64,000 nt of DNA from Piscicola geometra. Its lineage: Eukaryota; Annelida; Clitellata; Hirudinida; Piscicolidae. Shown here one piece after another: positions 1 to 16,500 of the stretch. A program made the position numbers and the translations under genes. The DNA lies in the NCBI GenBank assembly GCA_943735955.1, contig OX030967.1:62001-126000 (forward strand). The letters run 5' to 3'. The first letter of the stretch is position 1, and each line of letters starts with the position of its first letter. The notes below the pieces were generated by a model. That model saw nothing but the letters and a program-made list of their open reading frames with translations. It did no database searches and was not told where the DNA came from.

Positions 1-1020
1 CGCATATTTACATATGTTGCATATTTACATTTATTGCATATTTTCATATAATGCATATTTACATATATTGCATATTTCCATATATTGCATATTTAAATAT
101 ATTGCATATTTACATATATTGCATATTTACATATATTGCATATTTACATATATTGCATATTTACATATATTGCATATTTACATATATTGCATATTTACAT
201 ATATTGCATATTTACATATATTGCATATTTACATATATTGCATATTTACATATATTGCATATTTACATATACTGCATATTTACATATATTGCATATTTAC
301 ATATATTGCATATTTACATATATTGCATATTTACATATATTGCATATTTACATATATTGCATATTTACATATATTGCATATTTACATGTATTGCATATTT
401 ACATATATTGCATATTTACATATATTGCATATTTACATATTTTGCATATTTACATATATTGCATATTTACATATATTGCATATTTACATATATTGCATAT
501 TTACATATATTGCATATTTACATATATTGCATATTTACATATATTGCATATTTACATATATTGCATATTTACATATATTGCATATTTACATATATTGCAT
601 ATTTACATATATTGCATATTTACATATATTGCATTTTAACATATATTGCATATTTACATATATTGCATATTTACATATATTGCATATTTACATATATTGC
701 ATATTTACATATATTGCATATTTACATATATTGCATATTTACATATATTGTATATTTACATATATTGCATATTTACATATATTGTTTATTTACATATATT
801 GCATATTTACATATATTGCATATTTACATATATTGCATATTTACATATATTGCATATTTACATATATTGCATATTTACATATATTGCATATTTACATATA
901 TTGCATATTTACATATATTGCATATTTACATATATTGCATATTTACATATATTGCATTTTAACATATATTGCATATTTACATATATTGCATATTTACATA
1001 TATTGCCTATTTACATATAT
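1..1020 (+). repeat. Domain A unit, 60-monomer version
   Basis: The 1,020 bp (60 x 17) between the landmark cluster at 1 and its repeat at 1,021 matches the left half of the 1,753-3,181 unit. Shared landmarks are TATACTG (258), ATGTATTG (377), ATATTTTG (428) and CATTTTAAC (632). The first three lie 17 bp farther from the cluster than in the later units, but CATTTTAAC lies at the same distance of 631, so one monomer was gained early and one lost later. A second CATTTTAAC at about 955 suggests internal duplication. The unit lacks the 18-bp monomer, so it looks like a recombinant or shortened copy. Confidence 0.75.
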
Positions 1021-1752
1021 CGCATATTTACATATGTTGCATATTTACATTTATTGCATATTTTCATATAATGCATATTTACATATATTGCATATTTCCA
1101 TATATTGCATATTTAAATATATTGCATATTTACATATATTGCATATTTACATATATTGCATATTTACATATATTGCATATTTACATATATTGCATAATTA
1201 CATATATTGCATATTTACATATATTGCATATTTACATATATTGCATATTTACATATATTGCATACTTACATATATTGCATATTTACATATATTGCATATT
1301 TACATATATTGCATATTTACATATATTGCATATTTACATATATTGCATATTTACATATATTGCATATTTACATATATTGCATATTTACATATATTGCATC
1401 TTTACATATATTGCATATTTACATATATTGCATATTTACATATACTGCGTATTTACATATATTGCATATTTACATATATTGCATATTTACATATATTGCA
1501 TATTTACATATATTGCATATTTACATATATTGCATATTTACATATATTGCATATTTACATATATTGCATATTTACATATATTGCATACTTACATATATTG
1601 CATATTTACATATATTGCATATTTACATATACTGCATATTCACATATATTGCATATTTAAATTATATTGCATATTTACACACATTGCATATTTACATATA
1701 TTGCATATTTACATATATTGCATATTTACATATATTGCCTATTTACATATAT
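1021..1752 (+). repeat. Domain A unit, 43-monomer version
   Basis: This 732-bp unit (43 x 17 + 1) starts with the same landmark cluster as its neighbours but then carries a different set of variants: CATAATTAC (about 1,193), CATACTTAC (about 1,261 and 1,584) and ACTGCGTAT (about 1,445). Its end aligns with the end of the 1,429-bp unit. CATACTTAC lies 68 bp before the 18-bp monomer in both (1,584 to 1,652 and 3,013 to 3,081). It therefore has the head and tail of the long unit with a different or deleted middle. Confidence 0.75.
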
Positions 1753-3181
1753 CGCATATTTACATATGTTGCATATTTACATTTATTGCATATTTTCATA
1801 TAATGCATATTTACATATATTGCATATTTCCATATATTGCATATTTAAATATATTGCATATTTACATATATTGCATATTTACATATATTGCATATTTACA
1901 TATATTGCATATTTACATATATTGCATATTTACATATATTGCATATTTACATATATTGCATATTTACATATATTGCATATTTACATATATTGCATATTTA
2001 CATATACTGCATATTTACATATATTGCATATTTACATATATTGCATATTTACATATATTGCATATTTACATATATTGCATATTTACATATATTGCATATT
2101 TACATATATTGCATATTTACATGTATTGCATATTTACATATATTGCATATTTACATATATTGCATATTTACATATTTTGCATATTTACATATATTGCATA
2201 TTTACATATATTGCATATTTACATATATTGCATATTTACATATATTGCATATTTACATATATTGCATATTTACATATATTGCATATTTACATATATTGCA
2301 TATTTACATATATTGCATATTTACATATATTGCATATTTACATATATTGCATATTTACATATATTGCATATTTACATATATTGCATTTTAACATATATTG
2401 CATATTTACATATATTGCATATTTACATATATTGCATATTTACATATATTGCATATTTACATATATTGCATATTTACATATATTGCATATTTACATATAT
2501 TGTATATTTACATATATTGCATATTTACATATATTGTTTATTTACATATATTGCATATTTACATATATTGCATATTTACATATATTGCATATTTACATAT
2601 ATTGCATATTTACATATATTGCATATTTACATATATTGCATATTTACCTATATTGCATATTTACATATATTGCATATTTACATATATTGCATATTTACAT
2701 ATACTGCATCTTTACATATATTGCATATTTACATATATTGCATATTTACATATATTGCATATTTACATATATTGCATATTTACATATATTGCATATTTAC
2801 ATATATTGCATATTTACATATATTGCATATTTACATATATTGCATATTTACATATATTGCATATTTACATATATTGCATATTTACATATATTGCATATTT
2901 ACATATATTGCATATTTACATATATTGCATATTTACATATATTGCATATTTACATATATTGCATATTTACATATATTGCATATTTACATATATTGCATAT
3001 TTACATATATTGCATACTTACATATATTGCATATTTACATATATTGCATATTTACATATACTGCATATTCACATATATTGCATATTTAAATTATATTGCA
3101 TATTTACACACATTGCATATTTACATATATTGCATATTTACATATATTGCATATTTACATATATTGCCTATTTACATATAT
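1753..3181 (+). repeat. Domain A full higher-order unit, 1,429 bp
   Basis: Eighty-four monomers, one of them 18 bp (3,081-3,098), lie between the ATCGCAT landmarks at 1,753 and 3,182. Landmarks in order are TATACTG (1,993), ATGTATTG (2,112), ATATTTTG (2,163), CATTTTAAC (2,384), TTGTATATT (about 2,502), TTGTTTATT (about 2,535), TTTACCTAT (about 2,646), ACTGCATCTTT (2,707), CATACTTAC (3,013), the 18-mer, and CACACATTG. The same order appears in the next unit, which shows this is a true higher-order repeat and not random scatter. Confidence 0.85.
2724..3012 (+). repeat. Run of 17 consecutive consensus monomers
   Basis: From the end of the CATCTTTAC monomer to the start of the CATACTTAC monomer, all 17 monomers read as exact consensus by eye. 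Such a run in an otherwise varied array suggests recent local amplification of a single monomer or very strong homogenisation. Confidence 0.8.
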
Positions 3182-4125
3182 CGCATATTTACATATGTTG
3201 CATATTTACATTTATTGCATATTTTCATATAATGCATATTTACATATATTGCATATTTCCATATATTGAATATTTAAATATATTGCATATTTACATATAT
3301 TGCATATTTACATATATTGCATATTTACATATATTGCATATTTACATATATTGCATATTTACATATATTGCATATTTACATATATTGCATATTTACATAT
3401 ATTGCATATTTACATATATTGCATATTTACATATACTGCATATTTACATATATTGCATATTTACATATATTGCATATTTACATATATTGCATATTTACAT
3501 ATATTGCATATTTACATATATTGCATATTTACATATATTGCATATTTACATGTATTGCATATTTACATATATTGCATATTTACATATATTGCATATTTAC
3601 ATATTTTGCATATTTACATATATTGCATATTTACATATATTGCATATTTACATATATTGCATATTTACATATATTGCATATTTACATATATTGCATATTT
3701 ACATATATTGCATATTTACATATATTGCATATTTACATATATTGCATATTTACATATATTGCATATTTACATATATTGCATATTTACATATATTGCATTT
3801 TAACATATATTGCATATTTACATATATTGCATATTTACATATATTGCATATTTACATATATTGCATATTTACATATATTGCATATTTACATATATTGCAT
3901 ATTTACATATATTGTATATTTACATATATTGCATATTTACATATATTGTTTATTTACATATATTGCATATTTACATATATTGCATATTTACATATATTGC
4001 ATATTTACATATATTGCATATTTACATATATTGCATATTTACATATATTGCATATTTACCTATATTGCATATTTACATATATTGCATATTTACATATATT
4101 GCATATTTACATATACTGCATCTTT
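3182..4125 (+). repeat. Domain A second copy of the 1,429-bp unit, truncated
   Basis: Landmarks repeat the previous unit at offset 1,429 (ATGTATTG 2,112 to 3,541; ATATTTTG 2,163 to 3,592) and then at offset 1,412 (CATTTTAAC 2,384 to 3,796; CATCTTT 2,707 to 4,119). One monomer was therefore lost between 3,592 and 3,796. After about 4,125 only consensus monomers follow until the domain B landmarks near 4,300, so the break lies somewhere in 4,125-4,290. A CATATTGAATATT variant near 3,269 is private to this copy. Confidence 0.8.
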
Positions 4126-7100
4126 ACATATATTGCATATTTACATATATTGCATATTTACATATATTGCATATTTACATATATTGCATATTTACATATA
4201 TTGCATATTTACATATATTGCATATTTACATATATTGCATATTTACATATATTGCATATTTACATATATTGCATATTTACATATATTGCATATTTACTTA
4301 TATTGCATAGTTGCATATATTGCATATTTATATATATTGCATATTTAAATTCTATTGCATATTTACACACATTGCATATTTACATATATTGCATATTTAC
4401 ATATATTGCATATTTACATATATTGTATATTTACATATATTGCATATTTACATATATTGTATATTTACATATATTGCATATTTACATATATTGCATATTT
4501 ACATATATTGCATATTTACATATATTGCATATTTACATATATTGCATATTTACATATATTGCATATTTACATATATTGCATATTTACATATATTGCATAT
4601 TTACATATATTGCATATTTACATATATTGCATATTTACATATATTGCATATTTACATATACTGCATATTTACATATATTGCATATTTACATATATTGCAT
4701 ATTTACATATATTGCATATTTACATATATTGCATATTTACATATATTGCATATTTACATATATTGCATATTTACATATATTGCATATTTACATATATTGC
4801 ATATTTACATATATTGCATATTTACATATTTTGCATATTTACATATATTGCATATTTACATATATTGCATATTTACATATATTGCATATTTACATATATT
4901 GCATATTTACTTATATTGCATAGTTGCATATATTGCATATTTACATATATTGCATATTTAAATTCTATTGCATATTTACACACATTGCATATTTACATAT
5001 ATTGCATATTTACATATATTGCATATTTACATATATTGCATATTTACATATATTGCCTATTTACATATATTGCATATTTACATATGTTGCATGTTTACAT
5101 ATATTGCATATTTTCATATATTGCATATTTACATATATTGCATATTTACATATATTGCAGATTTACATATATTGCATATTTACATATATTGCATATTTAA
5201 ATATATTGCATATTTACATATATTGCATATTTACATATATTGCATATTTACATATATTGCATATTTACATAAATTGCATATTTACATATATTGCATAAAT
5301 TCATATATTGCATAATTACATTTATTGCATATTTACATATATTGCATATTTACATATATTGCATATTTACATATATTGCATATTTACATATATTGCATAT
5401 TTACATATATTGCATATTTAAATTCTATTGCATATTTACACACATTGCATATTTACATATATTGCATATTTACATATATTGCATATTTACATATTTTGCA
5501 TATTTACATATATTGCCTATTCACATATATTTCATATTTACATATGTTGCATATTTACATATATTGCATATTTTCATATATTGCATATTTACATATATTG
5601 CATATTTACATATATTGCAGATTTACATATATTGCATATTTACATATATTGCATATTTAAATATATTGCATATTTACATATATTGCATATTTACATATAT
5701 TGCATATTTACATATATTGCATATTTACATATATTGCATTTTTACATATTTTGCATATTTACCTATATTGCATATTTACATATATTGCATATTTACATAT
5801 ATTGCATATTTACATATATTGCATATTTACATATATTGCATATTCACATATATTGCATATTTACATATATTGCATATTTACATTCATTGAATATTTACAT
5901 ATATTGCATATATTCATATATTGCATATTTACATATATTGCATATTTACATATATTGCATATTTACATATATTGCATATTTACATATATTGCATATTTAC
6001 ATATATTGCATACTTACATATATTGCATATTTACATATATTGCATATTTTCATATACTGCATATTTACATATATTGCATGTTTACATATATTGCAGATTT
6101 ACATAAATTGCATATTTACATATATTGCATATTTAAATATATTGCATATTTACATATTTTGCATATTTACATATATTGTATATTTAAATATATTGCATAT
6201 TTACATATATTGCATATTTACATATATTACATGTTTACATATATTGCATACTTACATATATTGCATATTTACATATATTGCATATTTACATATATTGCAT
6301 ATTTACATATATTGCATATTTACATATATTGCATATTTACTTATATTGCATAGTTGCATATATTGCATATTTACATATATTGCATATTTAAATTCTATTG
6401 CATATTTACACACATTGCATATTTACATATATTGCATATTTACATATATTGCATATTTACATATATTGCATATTTACATATATTGCCTATTTACATATAT
6501 TGCAGATTTACATATATTGCATATTCACATATATTGCATATTTACATATATTGCATATTTACATATATTGCATATTTACATATATTGCATATTTAAATAT
6601 ATTGCATATTTACATATATTGCATATTTACATATATTGCATATTTTCATATATTGCATATTTACATATATTGCATATTTACATATATTGCAGATTTACAT
6701 ATATTGCATATTTACATATATTGCATATTTACATATATTGCATATTTACATATATTGCATATTTACATATATTGCATATTTACATATATTGCATATTCAC
6801 ATATATTGCATATTTACATATATTGCATATTTACATTCATTGAATATTTACATATATTGCATATATTCATATATTGCATATTTACATCAATTGCATATTT
6901 ACATATATTGCATATTTACATATATTGCATATTTACATATATTGCATATTTACATATATTGCATACATACATATATTGCATATTTACATATATTGCACAT
7001 TTTCATATACTGCATATTTACATATATTGCATGTTTACATATATTGCAGATTTACATAAATTGCATATTTACATATATTGCATATTTAAATATATTGCAT

Positions 7101-7131
7101 ATTTACATATTTTGCATATTTACATATATTG

Positions 7132-8085
7132 TATATTTAAATATATTGCATATTTACATATATTGCATATTTACATATATTACATGTTTACATATATTGC
7201 ATACTTACATATATTGCATATTTACATATATTGCATATTTACATATAATGCATATTTACATATATTGCATGTTTACATATATTGCATATTTACATATATT
7301 GCATATTTACATATTTTGCATAGTTGCATATATTGCATATTTACATATATTGCATATTTAAATTCTATTGCATATTTACACACATTGCATATTTACATAT
7401 ATTGCATATTTACATATATTGCATATTTAAATTCTATTGCATATTTACACACATTGCATATTTACATATATTGCATATTTACATATATTGCATATTTACA
7501 TATATTGCATATTTACATATATTGCCTATTTACATATATTGCAGATTTACATATATTGCATATTCACATATATTGCATATTTACATATATTGCATATTTA
7601 CATATATTGTATATTTAAATATATTGCATATTTACATATATTGCATATTTACATATATTACATGTTTACATATATTGCATACTTACATATATTGCATATT
7701 TACATATATTGCATATTTACATATATTGCATATTTACATATATTGCATGTTTACATATATTGCATATTTACATATATTGCATATTTACATATTTTGCATA
7801 GTTGCATATATTGCATATTTACATATATTGCATATTTAAATTCTATTGCATATTTACACACATTGCATATTTACATATATTGCATATTTACATATATTGC
7901 ATATTTAAATTCTATTGCATATTTACACACATTGCATATTTACATATATTGCATATTTACATATATTGCATATTTACATATATTGCATATTTACATATAT
8001 TGCCTATTTACATATATTGCAGATTTACATATATTGCATATTCACATATATTGCATATTTACATATATTGCATATTTACATATAT
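7132..8085 (+). repeat. 478-bp exact tandem duplication with paired 18-mers
   Basis: Landmarks in 7,132-7,606 recur 478 bp later (26 monomers of 17 bp plus two of 18 bp): TTGTATATTTAAAT (7,132 to 7,610), CATACTTAC (7,200 to 7,678), CATGTTTAC (7,268 to 7,746), the 18-mers (7,353 and 7,422 to 7,831 and 7,900), CCTATTT (7,525 to 8,003) and CAGATTT (7,542 to 8,020). A TAATG variant near 7,249 is present only in the first copy. The copies are directly adjacent, so this is a simple tandem duplication. Confidence 0.88.
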
Positions 8086-9961
8086 TGCATATTTACATAT
8101 ATTGCATATTTAAATATATTGCATATTTACATATATTGCATATTTAAATATATTGCATATTTACATATATTGCATATTTACATATATTGCATATTTTCAT
8201 ATATTGCATATTTACATATATTGCATATTTACATATATTGCAGATTTACATATATTGCATATTTACATATATTGCATATTTACATATATTGCATATTTAA
8301 ATATATTGCATATTTACATATATTGCATATTTACATATATTGCATATTTACATATATTGCATATTTACATATATTGCATATTTACATATATTGCATATTT
8401 AAATTCTATTGCATATTTACACACATTGCATATTTACATATATTGCATATTTACATATATTGCATATTTACATATATTGCATATTTACATATATTGCATA
8501 TTCACATATATTGCATTTTTACGTATATTGCATATTTACACATATTGCATATTTAAATTCTATTGCATATTTAAATATATTGCATATTTACATATTTTGC
8601 ATATTTACATAAATTGTATATTTACATGTATTGCATATTTACATATATTGCATATTTACATATATTGCATGTTTACATATATTGCATATTTACATATATT
8701 GCATATTTACATATTTTGCATAGTTGCATATATTGCATATTTACATATATTGCATATTTACATATATTGCATATTTACATATATTGCATGTTTACATATA
8801 TTGCATATTTACATATATTGCATATTTACATATTTTGCATAGTTGCATATATTGCATATTTACATATATTGCATATTTAAATTCTATTGCATATTTAAAT
8901 ATATTGCATATTTACATATTTTGCATATTTACATAAATTGTATATTTACATATATTGCATATTTACATATATTGCATATTTACATATATTGCATGTTTAC
9001 ATATATTGCATATTTACATATATTGCATATTTACATATATTGCATATTTACATATATTGCATATTTACATATATTGCATATTTACATATATTGCATATTT
9101 ACATATATTGCATACTTACATATATTGCATATTTACATATATTGCATATTTACATATATTGCATTTTTACATATATTGCATATTTACATATATTGCATAT
9201 TTACATATATTGCCTATTTACATGTATTGCAGATTTACATATATTGCATATTCACATATATTGCATATTTACATATATTGCATATTTACATATATTGCAT
9301 ATTTAAATATATTGCATATTTACATATATTGCATATTTACATATATTGCATATTTTCATATATTGCATATTTACATATATTGCATATTTACATATATTGC
9401 AGATTTACATATATTGCATATTTACATATATTGCATATTTACATATATTGCATATTTACATATATTGCATATTCACATATATTGCATATTTACATATATT
9501 GCATATTTACATATATTGCATATTTACATATATTGCATATTTACATATATTGCATATTTACATATATTGCATATTTACATATATTGCATATTTACATAAA
9601 TTGCATATTTACATATATTGCATATTTAAATTCTATTGCATATTTACACACCATGCATATTTACATATATTGCATATTTACATATATTGCATATTTACAT
9701 ATATTGCATATTTACATATATTGCATTTTTACATATATTGCATTTTTACGTATATTGCATATTTACACATATTGCATATTTACATATATTGCATATTTAC
9801 ATATATTGCATACTTACATATATTGCATATTTACATATATTGCATATTTACATATATTGCATTTTTACATATATTGCATATTTACATATATTGCATGTTT
9901 ACATATATTGCATATTTACATATATTGCATATTTACATATATTGCATATTCACATATATTG

Positions 9962-9970
9962 CATATATTG
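9962..9970 (+). repeat. Truncated 9-bp monomer (8-bp deletion)
   Basis: After a CATATTCAC monomer the sequence reads CATATATTG and then returns to full monomers, so eight bases are missing from one monomer. Deletion between the two CATAT-like stretches within the monomer would produce it. It is the only monomer of this length seen in the window. Confidence 0.9.
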
Positions 9971-10855
9971 CATATTTACATATATTGCATATTTACATAT
10001 ATTGCATATTTACATATATTGCATATTTACATATATTGCATATTTACATATATTGCATATTTACATAAATTGCATATTTACATATATTGCATATTTAAAT
10101 TCTATTGCATATTTACACACATTGCATATTTACATTTATTGCATATTTACATATATTGCATATTTACATGTATTGCATATTTACATATATTGCATATTTA
10201 CATATATTGCATATTTACATATATTGCATATTTACATATATTGCATACTTACATATATTGCAGATTTACTTATAATGCATATTTTCATATATTGCATATT
10301 TACATATATTGCATATTTACATATATTGCAGATTTACATATATTGCATATTTACATATATTGCATATTTAAATATATTGCATATTTACATATATTGCATA
10401 TTTACATATATTGCATATTTACATATATTGCATATTTACATATATTGCATATTTACATATATTGCATGTTTACATATATTGCATATTTACATATATTGCA
10501 TATTTACATATATTGCATATTTACATAAATTGCATATTTACATATATTGCATATTTACATATATTGCATATTCACATATATTGCATATTTACATATATTG
10601 CATATTTACATATATTGCATATTTACATATATTGCATATTTACATATATTGCATATTTACATATATTGCATGTTTACATATATTGCATATTTACATATAT
10701 TGCATATTTACATATATTGCATATTTACATATATTGCATATTTAAATTCTATTGCATATTTACACACATTGCATATTTACATATATTGCATATTTACATA
10801 TATTGCATATTTACATATATTGCATATTTACATATATTGCATATTTACATATATT

Positions 10856-12025
10856 GCTTATTTACATATATTGCATATTTACATATATTGCATATTTACA
10901 TATATTGCATTTTTACGTATATTGCATATTTACACATATTGCATATTTACATATATTGCATATTTACATATATTGCATATTTACATATATTGCATATTTA
11001 CATATATTGCATATTTACATATATTGCATATTTACATATATTGCATATTTACATATATTGCATATTTACATATATTGCATATTTACATATATTGCATATT
11101 TACATATATTGCATATTCACATATATTGCATATTTACATATATTGCATATTTACATATATTGCATATTTACATATATTGCATATTTACATATATTGCATA
11201 TTTACATATATTGCATATTTACATATTTTGCTTATTTACATATATTGCATATTTACATATATTGCATATTTACATATATTGCATATTTACATATATTGCA
11301 TATTTACATATATTGCATATTTACATATATTGCATATTTACATATATTGCATATTTACATATATTGCATATTTACATATATTGCATATTTACATATATTG
11401 CATATTTACATATATTGCATATTTACATATATTGCATATTTACATATATTGCATATTTACATATATTGCATATTTACATATATTGCATATTTACATATAT
11501 TGCATATTTACATATATTGCATATTTACATATATTGCATATTTACATATATTGCATATTTACATAAGTTGCATATTTACATATATTGCTTATTTACATAT
11601 ATTGCATATTTACATATATTGCATATTTACATATATTGCTTAATTACATATATTGCATATTTACATATATTGCATATTTACATATATTGCATTTTTACGT
11701 ATATTGCATATTTACACATATTGCATATTTACATATATTGCATATTTACATATATTGCATATTTACATATATTGCATATTTACATATATTGCATATTTAC
11801 ATATATTGCATATTTACATATATTGCATATTTACATATATTGCATATTTACATATATTGCATATTTACATATATTGCATATTTACATATATTGCATATTC
11901 ACATATATTGCATATTTACATATATTGCATATTTACATATATTGCATATTTACATATATTGCATATTTACATATATTGCATATTTACATATATTGCATAT
12001 TTACATATTTTGCTTATTTACATAT
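10856..12025 (+). repeat. 782-bp tandem duplication
   Basis: A landmark series recurs at offset 782 (46 x 17): TTGCTTATT (about 10,856, and as TTGCTTAATT about 11,638), CATTTTTACGT (10,908 to 11,690) followed by CACATATTG, CATATTCAC (about 11,113 to 11,895), and ATATTTTGCTTATT (about 11,226 to 12,008). The unit contains no off-length monomer. The second copy ends near 12,025, where the following variants differ. Confidence 0.82.
11248..11553 (+). repeat. Run of 18 consecutive consensus monomers
   Basis: All monomers between the TTGCTTATT variant at 11,231-11,247 and the ATAAGTTG variant starting at 11,554 match consensus by eye. This is the longest perfect run I noted, though I did not scan exhaustively for longer ones. 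Confidence 0.75.
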
Positions 12026-12522
12026 ATTGCATATTTACATATATTGCATATTTACATATATTGCATATTTACATATATTGCATATTTACATATATTGCAT
12101 ATTTACATATATTGCATATTTACATATATTGCATAATTACATATATTGCATATTTACATATATTGCATATTTACATATATTGCATATTTACATATATTGC
12201 ATATTTACATATATTGTATATTTACATATATTGCATATTTACATATATTGCATATTTACATATATTGCATATTTACATATATTGCATATTTACATATATT
12301 GCATATTTACATATATTGCATATTTACATATATTGCATATTGACATATATTGCATGTTTACATATATTGCATATTTACATAAATTGCATATTTACATATA
12401 TTGCATATTTACATTTATTGCATATTTACATATATTGCATATTTACATATATTGCATATTTACATATATTGCATATTTACATATATTGCATATTTACATA
12501 TATTGCATATTTACATATATTG

Positions 12523-13512
12523 CATATTTAAATAAGATTGCATATTTACACACATTGCATATTTACATATATTGCATATTTACATATATTGCATATTTAC
12601 ATATATTGCATATTTACATATATTGCCTATTTACATATATTGCATATTTACATATGTTGCATATTTACATTTATTGCATATTTTCATATATTGCATATTT
12701 ACATCTATTGCATGTTTACATATACTGCATATTTACATATATTGCATATTTACATATATTGCATATTTACATATATTGCATATTTACATATATTGCATAT
12801 TTACAATTATTGCATATTTACATATATTGCATATTTACATATATTGCATATTTACATATATTGCATATTTAAATTATATTGCATATTTACACATATTGCA
12901 TATTTACATATGTTGCATATTTACATATATTGCATATTTACATATATTGCATATTTACATATATTGCATATTTACATATATTGCATATTTACATATATTG
13001 CATATTTACATATATTGCATATTTACATATATTGCATATTTACATATATTGCATATTTACATATATTGCATATTTACATATATTGCATATTTAAATAAGA
13101 TTGCATATTTACACACATTGCATATTTACATATATTGCATATTTACATATATTGCATATTTACATATATTGCATATTTACATATATTGCATATTTACATA
13201 TATTGCATATTTACATATATTGCATATTTACATATATTGCATATTTACATATATTGCATATTTACATATATTGCATATTTACATATATTGCATATTTACA
13301 TATATTGCATATTTACATATATTGCATATTTACATCTATTGCATGTTTACATATACTGCATATTTACATATATTGCATATTTACATATATTGCATATTTA
13401 CATATATTGCATATTTACATATATTGCATATTTACATATTTTGCATATTTACATATATTGCATATTTACATATATTGCATATTTACATATATTGCATATT
13501 TAAATTATATTG
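12523..13512 (+). repeat. Duplicated block carrying AATAAGATTG 18-mers
   Basis: The only two 18-mers with the core AATAAGATTG lie at 12,523 and 13,086 (offset 563). Each is followed by ATCTATTG then CATGTTTAC then TATACTG (12,694 and 13,325) and by an AATTATATTG 18-mer (12,864 and 13,495), at offset 631. The change from 563 to 631 equals four monomers gained between the first two landmarks of the second copy. It is a duplication followed by a four-monomer length change. Confidence 0.8.
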
Positions 13513-16500
13513 CATATTTACACATATTGCATATTTACATATATTGCATCTTTACATTTAGTGCATATTTACATATATTGCATATTTACATATGTTGCAT
13601 ATTTACATATGTTGCATTTTTACATATATTGCATATTTACATATATTGCATATTTACATATATTGCATATTTACATATATTGCATATTTACATATATTGC
13701 ATATTTACATATATTGCATATTTACATATATTGCATATTTACATTTATTGCATATTTACATATATTGCATATTTACATATATTGCATATTTACATATATT
13801 GCATATTTACATATATTGCATATTTACATATATTGCATATTTACATATATTGCATATTTACATATATTGCATATTTACATATATTGCATATTTACATTTA
13901 TTGCATATTTACATATATTGCATATTTACATATATTGCATATTTACATATATTGCATATTTACATATATTGCATATTTACATATATTGCATATTTACATA
14001 TATTGCGTATTCACATATATTGCATATTTACATATATTGCATATTTAAATTCTATTGCATATTTACACACATTGCATATTTACATATATTGCATATTTAC
14101 CTATCTTGCATATTTACATATATTTCATGTTTACATATATTGCATATTTACCTATATTGCATATTTACATATATTGCATATTTACATATATTGCATATTT
14201 ACTTATATTGCATAGTTGCATATATTGCATATTTACATATATTGCATATTTAAATTATATTGCATATTTACACATATTGCATATTTACATATATTGCATA
14301 TTTACATATATTGCATATTTACATATATTGCATATTTAAATTATATTGCATATTTACACATATTGCATATTTACATATATTGCATCTTTACATTTATTGC
14401 ATATTTACATATATTGCATCTTTACATTTATTGCATATTTACATATATTGCATATTTACATATGTTGCATATTTACATATGTTGCATATTCACATATATT
14501 GCATATTTACATATATTGCATATTTACATATATTGCATATTTACATATATTGCATATTTACATATATTGCATATTTACATATATTGCATATTTACATATA
14601 TTGCATATTTACATATATTGCATATTTACATATATTGCATATTTACATATATTGCATATTTACATATATTGCGTATTCACATATATTGCATATTTACATA
14701 TATTGCATATTTAAATTCTATTGCATATTTACACACATTGCATATTTACATATAATGCATATTTACATATATTGCATATTTACATATTTTGCATATTTAC
14801 ATATATTGCATATCTACATATATTGCATATTTACATATATTGCATATTTACATATTATGCATGTTTACATATATTGCATATTTAGATATTTTGCATATTT
14901 ACATATATTGCATATTTACATATATTGCATATTTACATATATTGCATATTTACATATATTGCATATTCACATATATTGCATATTTACATATATTGCATAT
15001 TTACATATATTGCATATTTACATATATTGCATATATTCATATATTGCATATTTACATACATTGCATATTTACATATATTGCATATTTACATATATTGCAT
15101 ATTTACATATATTGCATATTCACATATATTGCATATTTAAATTCTATTGCATATTTACACACATTGCATATTTACATATATTGCATATTTACATATATTG
15201 CATATTCACATATTTTGCATATTTACATATATTGCCTATTTACATATATTGCATATTTACATATGTTGCATATTTACATATATTGCATATTTACATATAT
15301 TGCATATTTACATTTATTGCATATTTACATATATTGCATATTTACATATATTGCATATTTACATATATTGCATATTTACATATATTGCATTTTAACATAT
15401 ATTGCATATTTACATATATTGTATATATTCATATATTGCATATTTACATATATTGCATATTTACATATATTGCCTATTTACATATATTGCATTTTTACAT
15501 ATGTTGCATATTTACATATATTGCATATTTTCATATATTGCATATTTACATATATTGCATATTTAAATATATTGCAGATTTACATATATTGCATATTTAC
15601 ATATATTGCATATTTAAATATATTGCATATTTACATATATTGCATATTTACATATATTGCATATTTACATATATTGCATATTTACATATTTTGCATATTT
15701 ACATATATTGCATGTTTACATATATTGCATATTCACATATATTGCATATTTACATATATTGCATATTCACATATATTGCATATTTACATATATTGCATAT
15801 TTACATATATTGCATATTCACATATATTGCATATTTACATATATTGCATATTTACATATATTGCATATTTACATATATTGCATATATTCATATATTGCAT
15901 ATTTACATATATTGCATATTTACATATATTGCATATTTACATATATTGCATATTTACATATATTGCATATTTAAATTCTATTGCATATTTACACACATTG
16001 CATATTTACATATAATGCATATTTACATATATTGCATATTTACATATTTTGCATATTTACATATATTGCCTATTTACATATATTGCATATTTACATATGT
16101 TGCATATTTACATATATTGCTTATTTACATATATTGCATATTTACATATATTGCATATTTACATATATTGCATATTTACATACATTGCATATTTACATAT
16201 ATTGCATATTTACATGTATTGCATATTTACATATATTGCATATTTACATATATTGCCTATTTACATATATTGCATTTTTACATATGTTGCATATTTACAT
16301 ATATTGCATATTTTCATATATTGCATATTTACATATATTGCATATTTACATATATTGCAGATTTACATATATTGCATATTTACATATATTGCATATTTAA
16401 ATATATTGCATATTTACATATATTGCATATTTACATATATTGCATATCTACATATATTGCATATTTACATATATTGCATATTTACATATATTGCATGTTT

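Larger units (their letters stand above)
1..4290 (+). repeat. Satellite domain A (sparse variants, 1,429-bp higher-order unit)
   Basis: This is the domain closest to consensus, with long runs of unchanged monomers separated by a few landmarks. The main landmark is a cluster at 1, 1,021, 1,753 and 3,182: a T16 to C change (ATCGCAT), then monomers ending ATATGTTG and ATTTATTG, then TTTTC with TAATG, TTTCC and TTTAAAT monomers. Two 18-bp monomers (1,652-1,669 and 3,081-3,098) with the core AATTATATTG precede the second pair of clusters. The right boundary is approximate; the landmark CATAGTTGCAT near 4,307 starts the next domain's pattern. Confidence 0.8.
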
